A DNA stretch of 64,000 bases, taken from positions 124,001-188,000 of the forward strand of contig NZ_JAJCVI010000006.1 of NCBI RefSeq assembly GCF_020567525.1. The letters run 5' to 3'. The translations under genes were made by a program, and so were the position numbers. Within the stretch, counting starts at the first letter, position 1. Each line of letters starts with the position of its first letter. Source of the stretch: Halorubellus salinus (GTDB lineage: Archaea; Halobacteriota; Halobacteria; Halobacteriales; Natrialbaceae). Shown piece after piece: positions 8,033 to 15,744 of this stretch. The notes beneath the pieces were generated by a model. It ran no database searches, was not told the DNA's origin, and saw only the letters and a list, made by a program, of their open reading frames with translations.

Positions 8033-9124
8033 TCAGTCGACGGTGACGCGGACGGGTTCGACGTCGAGGAACGCGGTCTCGTAGCCCTCGTGGCGTGCGA
8101 CCTGTGGTGGGGTGAGCGGCTCGATGCCGACCGCGGTCGCGTCCACGAGGCCATCGACGCTGGCTCCGTAGTGGTAGCCGAGTTCGGGGTCGAGCGTCCG
8201 GTCGAGGATGCGTTCGGTCGTCGCTCCGTCCTCGCGTTCGACGGTCGCGCGCAGGCCCATCGCGGGGAGGACGAGGTCGTTATACGGCGTGTGCGCGAGC
8301 ACCGCGAGGTAGGCGGCGTCCGCGGGTGCGTCCGCGTCGACGCGCTCGGTCGCCGCTCGACCCGTGAGAGCGCGGACGTCGAACGCGACGTCGGCGGTGG
8401 TCGCTCGCCCGAGCCGGCTGCCGGGCGGGTCGGCCGGGACGGCCGCGGCAGGCATCGACCCGGGCGGGGTCGTCGGGAGCGCACCGCGCGTCCCCGGGTC
8501 GTCGGCGCGGACGACCTCGAGCGCGTCCCGGTCGCTTCGCGCGTACTCGAACGCGAACGTGTGACTCGCCGGCTCGCCGAAGCGCCCGGCGAACGCGCCG
8601 GTGCGTCGCCCCTGGAGGCCGCCAACGGCGACCGTCGCCGCGTACGCGCCGTCGCCGTCGAGCGCGAAGTTGTCGCCGTAGTGGAACCCCATCCCCTGCG
8701 ACACCATCGCGTACACCGCCTCCTGTGCGACGAGGGCGTCGTCGCGCGTCACCTCGACGGTCAGGCCGACCTCGGGGAGGACGACGCCCGTCTCGGGGTC
8801 CCACGCGAGCGCGACCAGGTGCACGTCGTCCTCGGATTCGACCGCGCGACGGTACGTCTGCTCGCCGACGACCTCCCAGAACCTGACCGGTGGGCCGTAC
8901 GCGAGCGCCAGCCGGAACGGGCCAGCGTCCGCGACGCCGACCGTCCGCAGTCGCGGCGCCGCGACCGGTCGGTACACTCCCTGCGGCGGGTCCTCGACGC
9001 GCGGCGGCGGCACGTAGTCGTCGCTCCCGGTGGCGAGACAACCCGCGCTGGCGGCGGTCCCGGTCGCGGCGACCGCGACGCCGGCCGTGCGAGCGACGCG
9101 AGCGAGCAGCGAACGACGACGCAT
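8033..9124 (-). CDS. Tat-exported lipoprotein with P19/Tp34-like (iron transport) domain
   Basis: 363 residues. The N-terminus carries twin arginines (MRRRSLLARVARTAG) and a lipobox SAGC with Cys at residue 28, so it is a lipid-anchored exported protein. From about residue 60 the sequence (ALAYGPPVRFWEV, WDPETGVVLPEVGLTVEV, MVSQGMGFHYGDNFAL) resembles the P19/Tp34 metal-binding family, whose members bind copper and iron and assist Fe2+ uptake; a related second segment follows near residues 250-340 (AHTPYNDLVLPAMGL, LGYHYGASVDG). Two copies of the fold in one chain is an inference. The start is 35 bp from that of the divergent halocyanin-like gene. Confidence 0.75.
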   Translation of the reverse strand: MRRRSLLARVARTAGVAVAATGTAASAGCLATGSDDYVPPPRVEDPPQGVYRPVAAPRLRTVGVADAGPFRLALAYGPPVRFWEVVGEQTYRRAVESEDDVHLVALAWDPETGVVLPEVGLTVEVTRDDALVAQEAVYAMVSQGMGFHYGDNFALDGDGAYAATVAVGGLQGRRTGAFAGRFGEPASHTFAFEYARSDRDALEVVRADDPGTRGALPTTPPGSMPAAAVPADPPGSRLGRATTADVAFDVRALTGRAATERVDADAPADAAYLAVLAHTPYNDLVLPAMGLRATVEREDGATTERILDRTLDPELGYHYGASVDGLVDATAVGIEPLTPPQVARHEGYETAFLDVEPVRVTVD

Positions 9125-9159
9125 AAGCGTTAGTACGAGACCCCCCTACAAAACCGAAC

Positions 9160-9654
9160 GTGCAAACCCCCGACTCGACGAGCGACGACGTACCCGGCGA
9201 CGACGAGCAGTCTGGACGACGTCCGCGGCGAGCGGTACTGGCGATGACTGCCGGGACCGCGGCCGCGGCGCTCGCCGGCTGCCTGAGCAGCGGCTCGGGA
9301 GGCGACGATGGCGACGGAGAACTCGACGACTGGCTCGGTGCCCTCGAGGCGTACGACGGTCCCGTGGACCGCACCGGCGAGGACGAGGTCGCGGTGACGG
9401 TCGGCGCGGAGAGTGACGGCCTGGCGTTCGACCCGCTCGCGGTCGCGGTCGACGTCGGGACGACCGTCGTCTGGGAGTGGACGGGGCGGGGCGGCCGGCA
9501 CAACGTCGTCGACCGCGACGGCGCGTTCGCGAGCGAGTACCACGACGACGAGGGCGCGACCTTCGAGTACACGTTCGATGAGACGGGAACGTTCGCGTAC
9601 TACTGCGATCCACATCGGGCGCTCGGCATGAAGGGCGGCGTCCGCGTTCGCTGA
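9160..9654 (+). CDS. Halocyanin-like blue copper lipoprotein
   Basis: 164 residues from a GTG at 9160. A twin-arginine signal (GRRPRRAVLAMTAG) leads to the lipobox LAGC at about residue 41, then an acidic linker and a plastocyanin/azurin-type domain. All four type-1 copper ligands are visible: His in RHNVV, then Cys, His and Met in YCDPHRALGM. It is a membrane-anchored extracellular electron carrier. Divergent pairing with a P19-like lipoprotein suggests a shared metal or redox role. Confidence 0.88.
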   Translation: MQTPDSTSDDVPGDDEQSGRRPRRAVLAMTAGTAAAALAGCLSSGSGGDDGDGELDDWLGALEAYDGPVDRTGEDEVAVTVGAESDGLAFDPLAVAVDVGTTVVWEWTGRGGRHNVVDRDGAFASEYHDDEGATFEYTFDETGTFAYYCDPHRALGMKGGVRVR

Positions 9655-9741
9655 CGCGACGCCACCCAGCCAATCGCCTAGGTTTAGGTCCGACCCCGTC
9701 GAAGCGTGTGTCATGTCCCCAGTTAGCACGGAGTGGTCGGC

Positions 9742-11052
9742 GTGACCCGGCGCCGCGACGTCCTCCGGGCGGTCGGCGGGGCGGGCGCGCTCGGCGCGAC
9801 CGCAGTCGCCGCAGACGCGGTCGTGGGAAGCGCACTCGCTGGCGCCGCCAGCGAGTCGGACGACGACTTCCCCGCCGCACAGCCAGAGCGCGGCGAGCCA
9901 CGAGCGTACGAGGACTACACCGTCCACCGCGTGCCCGAGGCGTACGACACCATCCAGGCCGCGGTGAACGCCGCCGACCCCGAGGACCTCGTCCTCGTCG
10001 CGCCCGGCACGTACCACGAGGCCGTCGAGGTCACCGACACGCCGCGGCTGACGATACGGGGCACCGACCGGAACGAGGTCGTCCTCGACGGCGAGTTCAA
10101 ACGCGAGGACGGCGTGCTCGCGACCGTCGACGACGTCGTCGTCGAGAACGTGACCGCGCGGAACTACGTCCGGAACGGGTTCTTCTGGTCGGGCGTCTCC
10201 GGCTGGCGCGGGTCGTACCTCACCGCGTACAACAACCAGGTCTACGGCGTGTACAACATCGACAGCCAGCACGGCCGCTACGAGCACTCCTACGCGTCCG
10301 GACACACCGACTCGGGGTTCTACATCGGCCAGTGCAAGCCCTGTCACGCCATCATCGCGGACGTCCGGAGCGAGTACAACGCCATCGGGTACTCGGGGAC
10401 GAACGCCGGCGGCTACCTCACCGTGAAGGACTCCGTGTTCCGACGGAACATGGGCGGGGTCGTCCCGAACTCGCTGGACAGCGAGGCCGACCCCCCGCAG
10501 GATAGCGCGCGCATCGAGAACAACCTCGTCGAAGCGAACAACAACGCCGATGCGCCCGACGAGTCGTTCGGGTACGCGGCGTTCGGCACCGGCATCAACG
10601 TCGCCGGTGGCACGAACAACGAGATCGTCTCGAACACCGTCCGCGACCACGTGAACTTCGGTATCGTCGCCGTCCCGATGGTCGACGAGAACGTCTACCC
10701 GCCGACGGGGAACGTCTTCCGCGAGAACGACGTCTCGAACTCGGGGCGCGCGGACCTCGCCCTCGGCGCCCCCGAGGACGGCGGGAACGTCTTCGAGGAC
10801 AACCGCGCGGGACGAACGCGCCCCGCGGGTCTCGGGGATGGCTCGAACCTCCTCGACGGCGACCCGTGGGTGACGCTGGTGCTCTTCGAACAGTTCACGC
10901 AACTCGACCGCGGCGAAGCCCCCCGCGGCGACTGGCAGAGTAGCCCCGAGCCGCCGTTCGACGAACTCGAGTCGATGCCCGACGCCGAGACCGCCCCACC
11001 GCGCGAAGCGGTCCGGAAGGACGGGGACGACGCGGAACGGAGGGCGGCCTGA
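9742..11052 (+). CDS. Tat-exported right-handed beta-helix (NosD-like) protein
   Basis: About 436 residues. The N-terminus TRRRDVLRAVGGAGALG is a Tat signal; GTG at 9742 places it at the very start, with GTG 9733 as the alternative. The mature protein has the entry motif of parallel beta-helix proteins, YDTIQAAVNAADPEDLVLVAPGTY, cut here to its key parts IQAAVNAA and VLVAPGTYHE, followed by many short strands with Asn ladders (NNLVEANNN, NNEIVSNTV, NVFRENDVSN). It is likely an extracellular carbohydrate-active or adhesive protein. The stop overlaps the next ATG, indicating co-transcription with the membrane gene. Confidence 0.8.
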   Translation: MTRRRDVLRAVGGAGALGATAVAADAVVGSALAGAASESDDDFPAAQPERGEPRAYEDYTVHRVPEAYDTIQAAVNAADPEDLVLVAPGTYHEAVEVTDTPRLTIRGTDRNEVVLDGEFKREDGVLATVDDVVVENVTARNYVRNGFFWSGVSGWRGSYLTAYNNQVYGVYNIDSQHGRYEHSYASGHTDSGFYIGQCKPCHAIIADVRSEYNAIGYSGTNAGGYLTVKDSVFRRNMGGVVPNSLDSEADPPQDSARIENNLVEANNNADAPDESFGYAAFGTGINVAGGTNNEIVSNTVRDHVNFGIVAVPMVDENVYPPTGNVFRENDVSNSGRADLALGAPEDGGNVFEDNRAGRTRPAGLGDGSNLLDGDPWVTLVLFEQFTQLDRGEAPRGDWQSSPEPPFDELESMPDAETAPPREAVRKDGDDAERRAA

Positions 11053-11498
11053 TGGCGACCGAACCCGCGCTCCGCGACCGCCTCGCGCGCGCCGTTGGCG
11101 ACGGCCACGACGCCCCCACGACCGCGTTCGTTCTCCTCACCGCGGTCGCCCTCGGCACCGTCCTCGCCTGGACGAGCGCCGACCTCGTCGGCCGCCTCCC
11201 CGCGTTCACCATCGGCGTCGTCGCCACCGCCGGCCTCCTCTACACGCGCACCACGCGCCGCGACGTCGCCGCCACCGCGTGCTACGCGCTCGCCGCACTC
11301 CTCGCACTCGTTCCCGTCGCGTACGAACTCCCCATCGCTCTCGGCACCGACACCCCGCTCGCGCACGTCCTCACAACCACGGACCTCATCCTCTTCCTCG
11401 CGTTCCTCACCCTCGCAGCAGTACCCGCAATCGTCGGCTACCGCATCGCCACCGGGCCGTTCATCCCACGCATCCACACGCGACTCACCGACCGCTGA
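11052..11498 (+). CDS. Four-helix membrane protein, unknown function
   Basis: 148 residues with four hydrophobic segments (about 24-44, 50-66, 73-95, 107-133). The ATG overlaps the TGA of the beta-helix gene (ATGA arrangement), so the two are translated from one message and probably work together at the cell surface. No family recognised. Confidence 0.75.
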   Translation: MATEPALRDRLARAVGDGHDAPTTAFVLLTAVALGTVLAWTSADLVGRLPAFTIGVVATAGLLYTRTTRRDVAATACYALAALLALVPVAYELPIALGTDTPLAHVLTTTDLILFLAFLTLAAVPAIVGYRIATGPFIPRIHTRLTDR

Positions 11499-11523
11499 AC
11501 ACGACCAGCAAGACCAGGAACGA

Positions 11524-11655
11524 CCGCCTCCCGGCACCAAAGAAACGACCGCCTGGCGGCGGCCGTACGCCAGAAGAGTTGGTCAGTCGAATGCCCGAGG
11601 AGTCAATCGCCCCCGGAAACGGCCGCCTGGCGGCGGCCGTATGCCCGATGAGTCG
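11524..11655. repeat. Interspersed GC-rich repeats at the trmB 3' side
   Basis: Three related copies of ACCGCCT-type hairpin sequence occur near 11522, 11547 and 11620; the last two share GCCTGGCGGCGGCCGTA. A second motif, ATGCCCGA(G/T)GAGTC, occurs at 11591 and 11641. The segment lies between the convergent ends of the four-helix membrane gene and trmB and may terminate transcription from one or both sides. Confidence 0.55.
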
Positions 11656-11658
11656 GTC

Positions 11659-12723
11659 TTACTCGAGTTGTTTCGGGGGACTGTCCCGCCCGATGCGGAT
11701 CTCGTGGGCTTCGACGTCCTCGAACGCGGCGACCTGCCCGCCGACGGTCACGGTCTCGTCGGTGTCCTCGTCGGTGAGCGTGAGCGTCGCGACCTCCTCG
11801 GTGGTCTCGAACGCGACGTCGCTTACCTTCCCGCTGACGACGCGTGGCGTCCCGTTCTCGACGTCGCGGCCGTCGATGGTCGCGTAGAACTCGCCGCCTT
11901 CCGCGACGATGTCCTTCACGCACCGGCGGATGCTCGCGTACCGGCGCGGGTACGGGCGGTCCTCGCCGTCGGCGTACAGCTCTTCGGCGGTCGTCCAGAG
12001 GACGGTCCCGAAGAACCCGGAGACGAGGAACCCGAGCGCGGACCGGTTGAAGATGACGCCGTAGCGGTCCTGGTCGTCGCGCAAGGCGTCCTGGGTGGCG
12101 TAGATGGAGTACTCGCCGTCGGCGACCGCGATGACGGGCGTCGTGATGCCGCGGCGCGCGCGGACGTTCGTCGCGACCTCCGCGTAGTCGAACTCGTCCG
12201 CGTCGGGCGCGCCGGCGGCGGGCGTGACGAGGAGTTCGATGCTGACGCCCTCGTGGTTGCGTTGCTTGAGGAGGTCCGAGAAGCGGTCCAGCAAGTCCGG
12301 GGTGAGCGAGAGCGCGAGCTCGTAGTCCGCGGCGTCGATGACCTCCTCGAGGTACCGGAGGATCGTGGAGCGGGACTTGACGAGCGAGACCGCTTCGGTG
12401 TCGCGAGCGGGCGCGGTGTAGCGCGCCTCGAGTTCGTCTATCATCTCGTCGAGCGACGACGTGACGTCCGCGAACGCGTCGTCGGGGTCGACCGCGATGA
12501 TCTTCATCGGACGGGACTCCCGCAGTTCGACGAGTCCACGGTCCGAGAGCGACCGCACGGTGTCGTACACCCGCGGCTGCGGTATCTCGGTTCGGTCCGC
12601 GATCTCGCTCGCGGTGAGCTGCCCGTGCTCGAGGACGGTGAGGTACGCGTCGATCTCGTACTCACCGAGGTTGAACCGGTCCCCCACGCGCTCGATGGTG
12701 TTCCGGAGGTCGTCGCTTGGCAT
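11659..12723 (-). CDS. trmB: TrmB-family sugar-responsive transcription regulator
   Basis: 354 residues from the ATG at 12723, matching the length of Halobacterium TrmB. An N-terminal winged helix ([20 protein letters not shown], recognition helix near residues 35-55) is followed by a linker and the C-terminal TrmB effector domain ([21 protein letters not shown] region). In Halobacterium TrmB controls gluconeogenesis, glycolysis and cofactor genes according to glucose. A start 24 bp upstream (12747) is less likely because it would overlap the TATA-like TTTAATG. A perfect TrmB-type site lies just upstream, so autoregulation is likely. Confidence 0.9.
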   Translation of the reverse strand: MPSDDLRNTIERVGDRFNLGEYEIDAYLTVLEHGQLTASEIADRTEIPQPRVYDTVRSLSDRGLVELRESRPMKIIAVDPDDAFADVTSSLDEMIDELEARYTAPARDTEAVSLVKSRSTILRYLEEVIDAADYELALSLTPDLLDRFSDLLKQRNHEGVSIELLVTPAAGAPDADEFDYAEVATNVRARRGITTPVIAVADGEYSIYATQDALRDDQDRYGVIFNRSALGFLVSGFFGTVLWTTAEELYADGEDRPYPRRYASIRRCVKDIVAEGGEFYATIDGRDVENGTPRVVSGKVSDVAFETTEEVATLTLTDEDTDETVTVGGQVAAFEDVEAHEIRIGRDSPPKQLE

Positions 12724-12756
12724 ATCACCGAACACGGCCTCCTGCATTAAACAATT

Positions 12757-12772
12757 TACTGAAATCCGAGTA
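12757..12772 (+). promoter_or_regulatory. Predicted TrmB operator TACT(N7)GAGTA
   Basis: TACTGAAATCCGAGTA matches the published Halobacterium TrmB consensus TACT(N7-8)GAGTA at every fixed position. It is upstream of the minus-strand TATA-like element of trmB (TTTAATG, about 12746-12752) and in the interval to the divergent HAD gene. In the known system, sites upstream of TATA are linked to activation and overlapping ones to repression. Confidence 0.7.
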
Positions 12773-12879
12773 GCACCTGGTTTCGGAAAACGGTACGTTC
12801 CGGCGGGCGGTCGCGAGCGCGCGAGACCGACCACCACCCGACCGATAGCAGTAACACGCTCCCTGTCCTACGTCCGCGT

Positions 12880-13431
12880 GTGCTCGAAGACTACGCTGGC
12901 GTCGTGTACGACCTCGACGGCACGCTCGTCGGCCTCGACGTCGCCTGGGACGCGGTGCGCGCGGACGCCGCGGTCGCGTACCGCGACGCGGGCGTCGACC
13001 CGGACGGCCGCGACCTCTGGGCGCTGATGGCCGACGCAGACGCGAACGGACTCAGCGCGGCCATCGAGACCGTCATCTCCCAACACGAGCGCGACGGCGC
13101 GCACACCTCGACGCGCCTCCCGCTCGCGGACGCGCTCACCGCCGAGACGCGCCCCGTCGGCGTCTGCACGCTCAACTGCGAGGCCGCAGCGCACGTCGCG
13201 CTCGACGTCCACGACCTCGCCGACGGCGTCGACGCCGTCGTCGGCCGCGACACCGTCGCGAACCACAAACCACACCCCGAGCCGTTGCTCGCGACCATCG
13301 AACGCGTCGACGCCACCCTCGACCCCGCCGACGTCGTGTTCGTCGGCGACAGCGAGCGCGACGCCGAGACCGCCACCGCCGCCGGCACCGCGTTCGCATG
13401 GGCCGAGGACGTCCACGACGCCTGGAACTGA
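12880..13431 (+). CDS. HAD-superfamily hydrolase (phosphoglycolate-phosphatase-like)
   Basis: 183 residues from a GTG at 12880. All HAD motifs are visible: motif I VVYDLDGTLV (residues 8-17), motif II VCTLNCE with Thr near 90, motif III Lys in VANHKPHPEP, motif IV VFVGDSERD. The small helical cap fits the phosphoglycolate phosphatase/pyrophosphatase branch; the exact substrate is unknown. It shares the intergenic region holding the TrmB site and could be TrmB-controlled. Its stop is only 7 bp from that of the convergent Lrp gene. Confidence 0.85.
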   Translation: MLEDYAGVVYDLDGTLVGLDVAWDAVRADAAVAYRDAGVDPDGRDLWALMADADANGLSAAIETVISQHERDGAHTSTRLPLADALTAETRPVGVCTLNCEAAAHVALDVHDLADGVDAVVGRDTVANHKPHPEPLLATIERVDATLDPADVVFVGDSERDAETATAAGTAFAWAEDVHDAWN

Positions 13432-13438
13432 CGAGCGC

Positions 13439-13930
13439 TCAATCGCCGCCGTCACTGCCGTCGACGCCGTCCGCGTCGAACCCCGCGTACGGACTCCGGT
13501 GCGTGGCGCGGATCAGGTCCTCGTCCGAGACGTGCAGTCCCAGTTCGTCGAGGTCCTCGCCGATGCGCGTGAGGTCGTCGCCGTCCTCGCCCACGGCGCG
13601 CACGAGGACGTTCGCCTCGCCCTTCATCACCTCCTGGACCTCGACGACGCCCGGGACGTCCGCCGCGGCCGCCGCGAGCGCCTCCCGCTCGGGTATCGGG
13701 GCCGTACAGACGATGAGCGTGAACAGCTGGTAGCCCGCGGCCTCGTAGTCGACGTCCGCGTGATACCCGCGGAGGACGCCGTCGGCCTCGAGCCGCTGGA
13801 TGCGGTTCCTGACCGTGCTCGCGGACACGTCGAGTGACTCCGCGACGTCCGTCGACGACGTCCCGCGCGCCTCCGCTTGCAGGCGATGCAGTATCTCCCT
13901 GTCCAACTCGTCGAGCTCTCGAAGAGCCAT
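13439..13930 (-). CDS. Lrp/AsnC-family transcription regulator
   Basis: 163 residues from the ATG at 13930. The N-terminal HTH (LDELDREILHRLQAEARGTS, recognition helix SASTVRNRIQRLEADGVL) precedes the alpha/beta RAM effector domain (YHADVDYEAAGYQLFTLIV...VQEVMKGEANVLVRAV). The C-terminal 20 residues are an acidic tail. The ligand is not predictable. A TATA-like TTATTC lies about 25 bp upstream. An inverted repeat CGGGGTAG/CTATCCCG (13982-14010, one mismatch) between this gene and the divergent CNNM gene is a candidate operator. Confidence 0.88.
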   Translation of the reverse strand: MALRELDELDREILHRLQAEARGTSSTDVAESLDVSASTVRNRIQRLEADGVLRGYHADVDYEAAGYQLFTLIVCTAPIPEREALAAAAADVPGVVEVQEVMKGEANVLVRAVGEDGDDLTRIGEDLDELGLHVSDEDLIRATHRSPYAGFDADGVDGSDGGD

Positions 13931-13981
13931 CTGTCCGCGAGTTACCCCGCCACCCGAATAACTCTGTCCACGAGGTACTGT

Positions 13982-14010
13982 CGGGGTAGCAATATAGGGC
14001 AACTATCCCG
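13982..14010. promoter_or_regulatory. Inverted repeat, possible Lrp-family operator
   Basis: CGGGGTAG (13982-13989) and CTATCCCG (14003-14010) form an 8-bp inverted repeat with one mismatch around an A/T-rich core. It sits in the divergent region between the lrp-like gene and the CNNM gene, upstream of the CTTATACAG element (14030-14038) that probably drives the latter. Only symmetry and position support it. Confidence 0.35.
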
Positions 14011-14075
14011 CGGTTCCGATAGCGGCCTACTTATACAGTTTGTCGGAACTTTCTAATGGCTCGGGCGGCGAGTCG

Positions 14076-14201
14076 TCTGGTGCGACCATAATGAATCCAC
14101 TCGAGCTAGCGTTGCGTCTCGTCGCCGATGGGCTGGTTCCCGCTGCGACCACGATGAACGTACCCGAGATAACGTTGCGTCTCGTCGCGGGCGTCCTGCT
14201 C
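14076..14201 (+). repeat. 63-bp tandem duplication spanning the CNNM start codon
   Basis: Two imperfect units encode MNPLELALRLVAD and MNVPEITLRLVAG; their ATGs are 63 bp apart (14091, 14154). Both contain GCGACCA.(A/C)ATGAA upstream and CGTTGCGTCTCGTCGC downstream. The period is a multiple of three, so both starts are in one frame. Confidence 0.7.
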
Positions 14202-15236
14202 ATCCTCGCGAACGGCTTCTTCGTCGCCATCGAGTTCGCGCTGACGCGAGCGCGCCAGTTCACCGAGGACGAGTTCGTCGACGGTGACGCCAGACTCGAA
14301 CGCGCCTGGGAGATGACCCAGGAGCTCGAACTCTACCTGACGACGTGCCAGGTCGGCATCACCGCGTCCAGTATCGCGGTCGGTATCGTCGCCGAACCCG
14401 CGCTCGCCGCGCTGTTCGAGCCGCTGTTCCCGGAGGGCTCGACGCTCGCGACCATCGGCGCCGGTGCCATCATCGCGTACTTCATCATCAACCTCGTGCA
14501 CCTCACGCACGGCGAGCAGACGCCGACGTACCTCGGCGTCGAACGCTCGCGGTTCGTGTGCCGGTACGGCGCAGCGCCCCTGCACTGGTTCTACGTCCTC
14601 ATCTCGCCGCTCATCACGCTCGGCGACTGGGTGGCGAAGATGACGCTGCGCCTGTTCGGCGTCGAGATGACGGGCGCGTGGCTGGAGACCGAGGAGGACG
14701 TCATCGAGTCCCGTGCACAGCTCCGGAACCGCGTCAACTCGCTCCTCGAGGAGGGCGAACTCGCCGAGGAACGCCGCGACGAGGTCCTGAACGCCATCCA
14801 GGTCGGCGAACTCCCCATCAGGGACGTCATGGTGGACGCGAGCGACATCGTCGCGCTGTCGACGAGCGTATCCGCCGAGGAGAACTTCGAGCGCATGCGG
14901 AACACGCCGCACACGCGCTTCCCGCTCGTCGGCGACGACCTCACCGACTTCCGCGGCGTCGTGTACGCGCCCTCGATCATCGACGACTTCGAGGCGCTGA
15001 AGGCCGGCGACCGCTCGTTCGAGGACATCGCCGCGCCGCCGACGACGCTCTCCCCGGAGACGACCGTGAGCGACGCGTTCGACCAGTTCCAGGCCGAGGA
15101 CCAGGAGCTCGCGCTCGTCCTGGAGGACGGCGAGGTCGTCGGGCTGCTCACGGCGACGGACGCGCTCGAAGCCGTGATGGGCGAACTCGAGGACCCCCTC
15201 GACCGGCGCGCGGCCACGGACGAGGCGGCTGCCTGA
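14091..15236 (+). CDS. CNNM/CorC-like membrane protein with DUF21 and CBS domains
   Basis: 381 residues from the ATG at 14091. A DUF21/CNNM transmembrane domain (hydrophobic segments near 27-45, 85-110 and 120-145, with ANGFFVAIEFALTRAR and TTCQVGITASSIAVGI) is followed by two CBS domains (PIRDVMVDASDIVAL and LALVLEDGEVVGLLTATDAL). Relatives transport or sense Mg2+/Co2+; the CBS pair probably binds adenine nucleotides. The first 42 codons hold a 63-bp tandem duplication, so Met22 (14154) is an alternative start with the same context. Confidence 0.85.
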   Translation: MNPLELALRLVADGLVPAATTMNVPEITLRLVAGVLLILANGFFVAIEFALTRARQFTEDEFVDGDARLERAWEMTQELELYLTTCQVGITASSIAVGIVAEPALAALFEPLFPEGSTLATIGAGAIIAYFIINLVHLTHGEQTPTYLGVERSRFVCRYGAAPLHWFYVLISPLITLGDWVAKMTLRLFGVEMTGAWLETEEDVIESRAQLRNRVNSLLEEGELAEERRDEVLNAIQVGELPIRDVMVDASDIVALSTSVSAEENFERMRNTPHTRFPLVGDDLTDFRGVVYAPSIIDDFEALKAGDRSFEDIAAPPTTLSPETTVSDAFDQFQAEDQELALVLEDGEVVGLLTATDALEAVMGELEDPLDRRAATDEAAA

Positions 15237-15273
15237 CCGCTCGCGGCGCGACGTTCGGCGAGCGCCCACCGGG

Positions 15274-15630
15274 TCAGGTCCGGCGGCGCTCGCGGACGTA
15301 CAACGCGACGGCGGTGAGGAACCAGATGCCAGCGCCGACGCGCACCACGAACGACAGTATCTCGCCCCACCCGTCGAGCGGGACGAACAGCGAGAGCACG
15401 ACGACGGTGGGCACGCCCAACAGGAGCGTCAGGACGAACGTGAGGTTCATCACGTGCTCGGTGTCGACGCCCTCCACTTGCGTCGTCTCGTCCGCGTCCG
15501 ACTGCTCCTCGCCCTCAGCGTCCGCGTCCGACTGCTCCCCGTCCGTCCGCTCGGCGGCCACCGTACCCTCGTCGGGCGCGTCGTCGGGGTTCGGGGTCGT
15601 GGGGCGGGCCGCGTCGTCGTCGTCCTGCAC
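15274..15630 (-). CDS. Small membrane protein with acidic N-terminus
   Basis: About 118 residues from a GTG at 15630. A disordered acidic N-terminal half carries a short repeat (EQSDADAEGEEQSDADE). Two hydrophobic helices follow (about residues 60-80 and 90-108), ending in basic YVRERRRT, which suggests a cytoplasmic C-terminus. An upstream ATG at 15681 would add basic, unlikely residues. Unknown function; convergent with the CNNM gene. Confidence 0.6.
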   Translation of the reverse strand: MQDDDDAARPTTPNPDDAPDEGTVAAERTDGEQSDADAEGEEQSDADETTQVEGVDTEHVMNLTFVLTLLLGVPTVVVLSLFVPLDGWGEILSFVVRVGAGIWFLTAVALYVRERRRT

Positions 15631-15744
15631 GGGCAAGCCGTGGGAGTGCCGGAGTAAGGACCTGCCGGTTCGGGGACGCACGGTTCCGCGGCAAGGGTGT
15701 AGCCAAGCCGGAACTTTACGCCATGTCGTCTGTTACCGTTGGTC

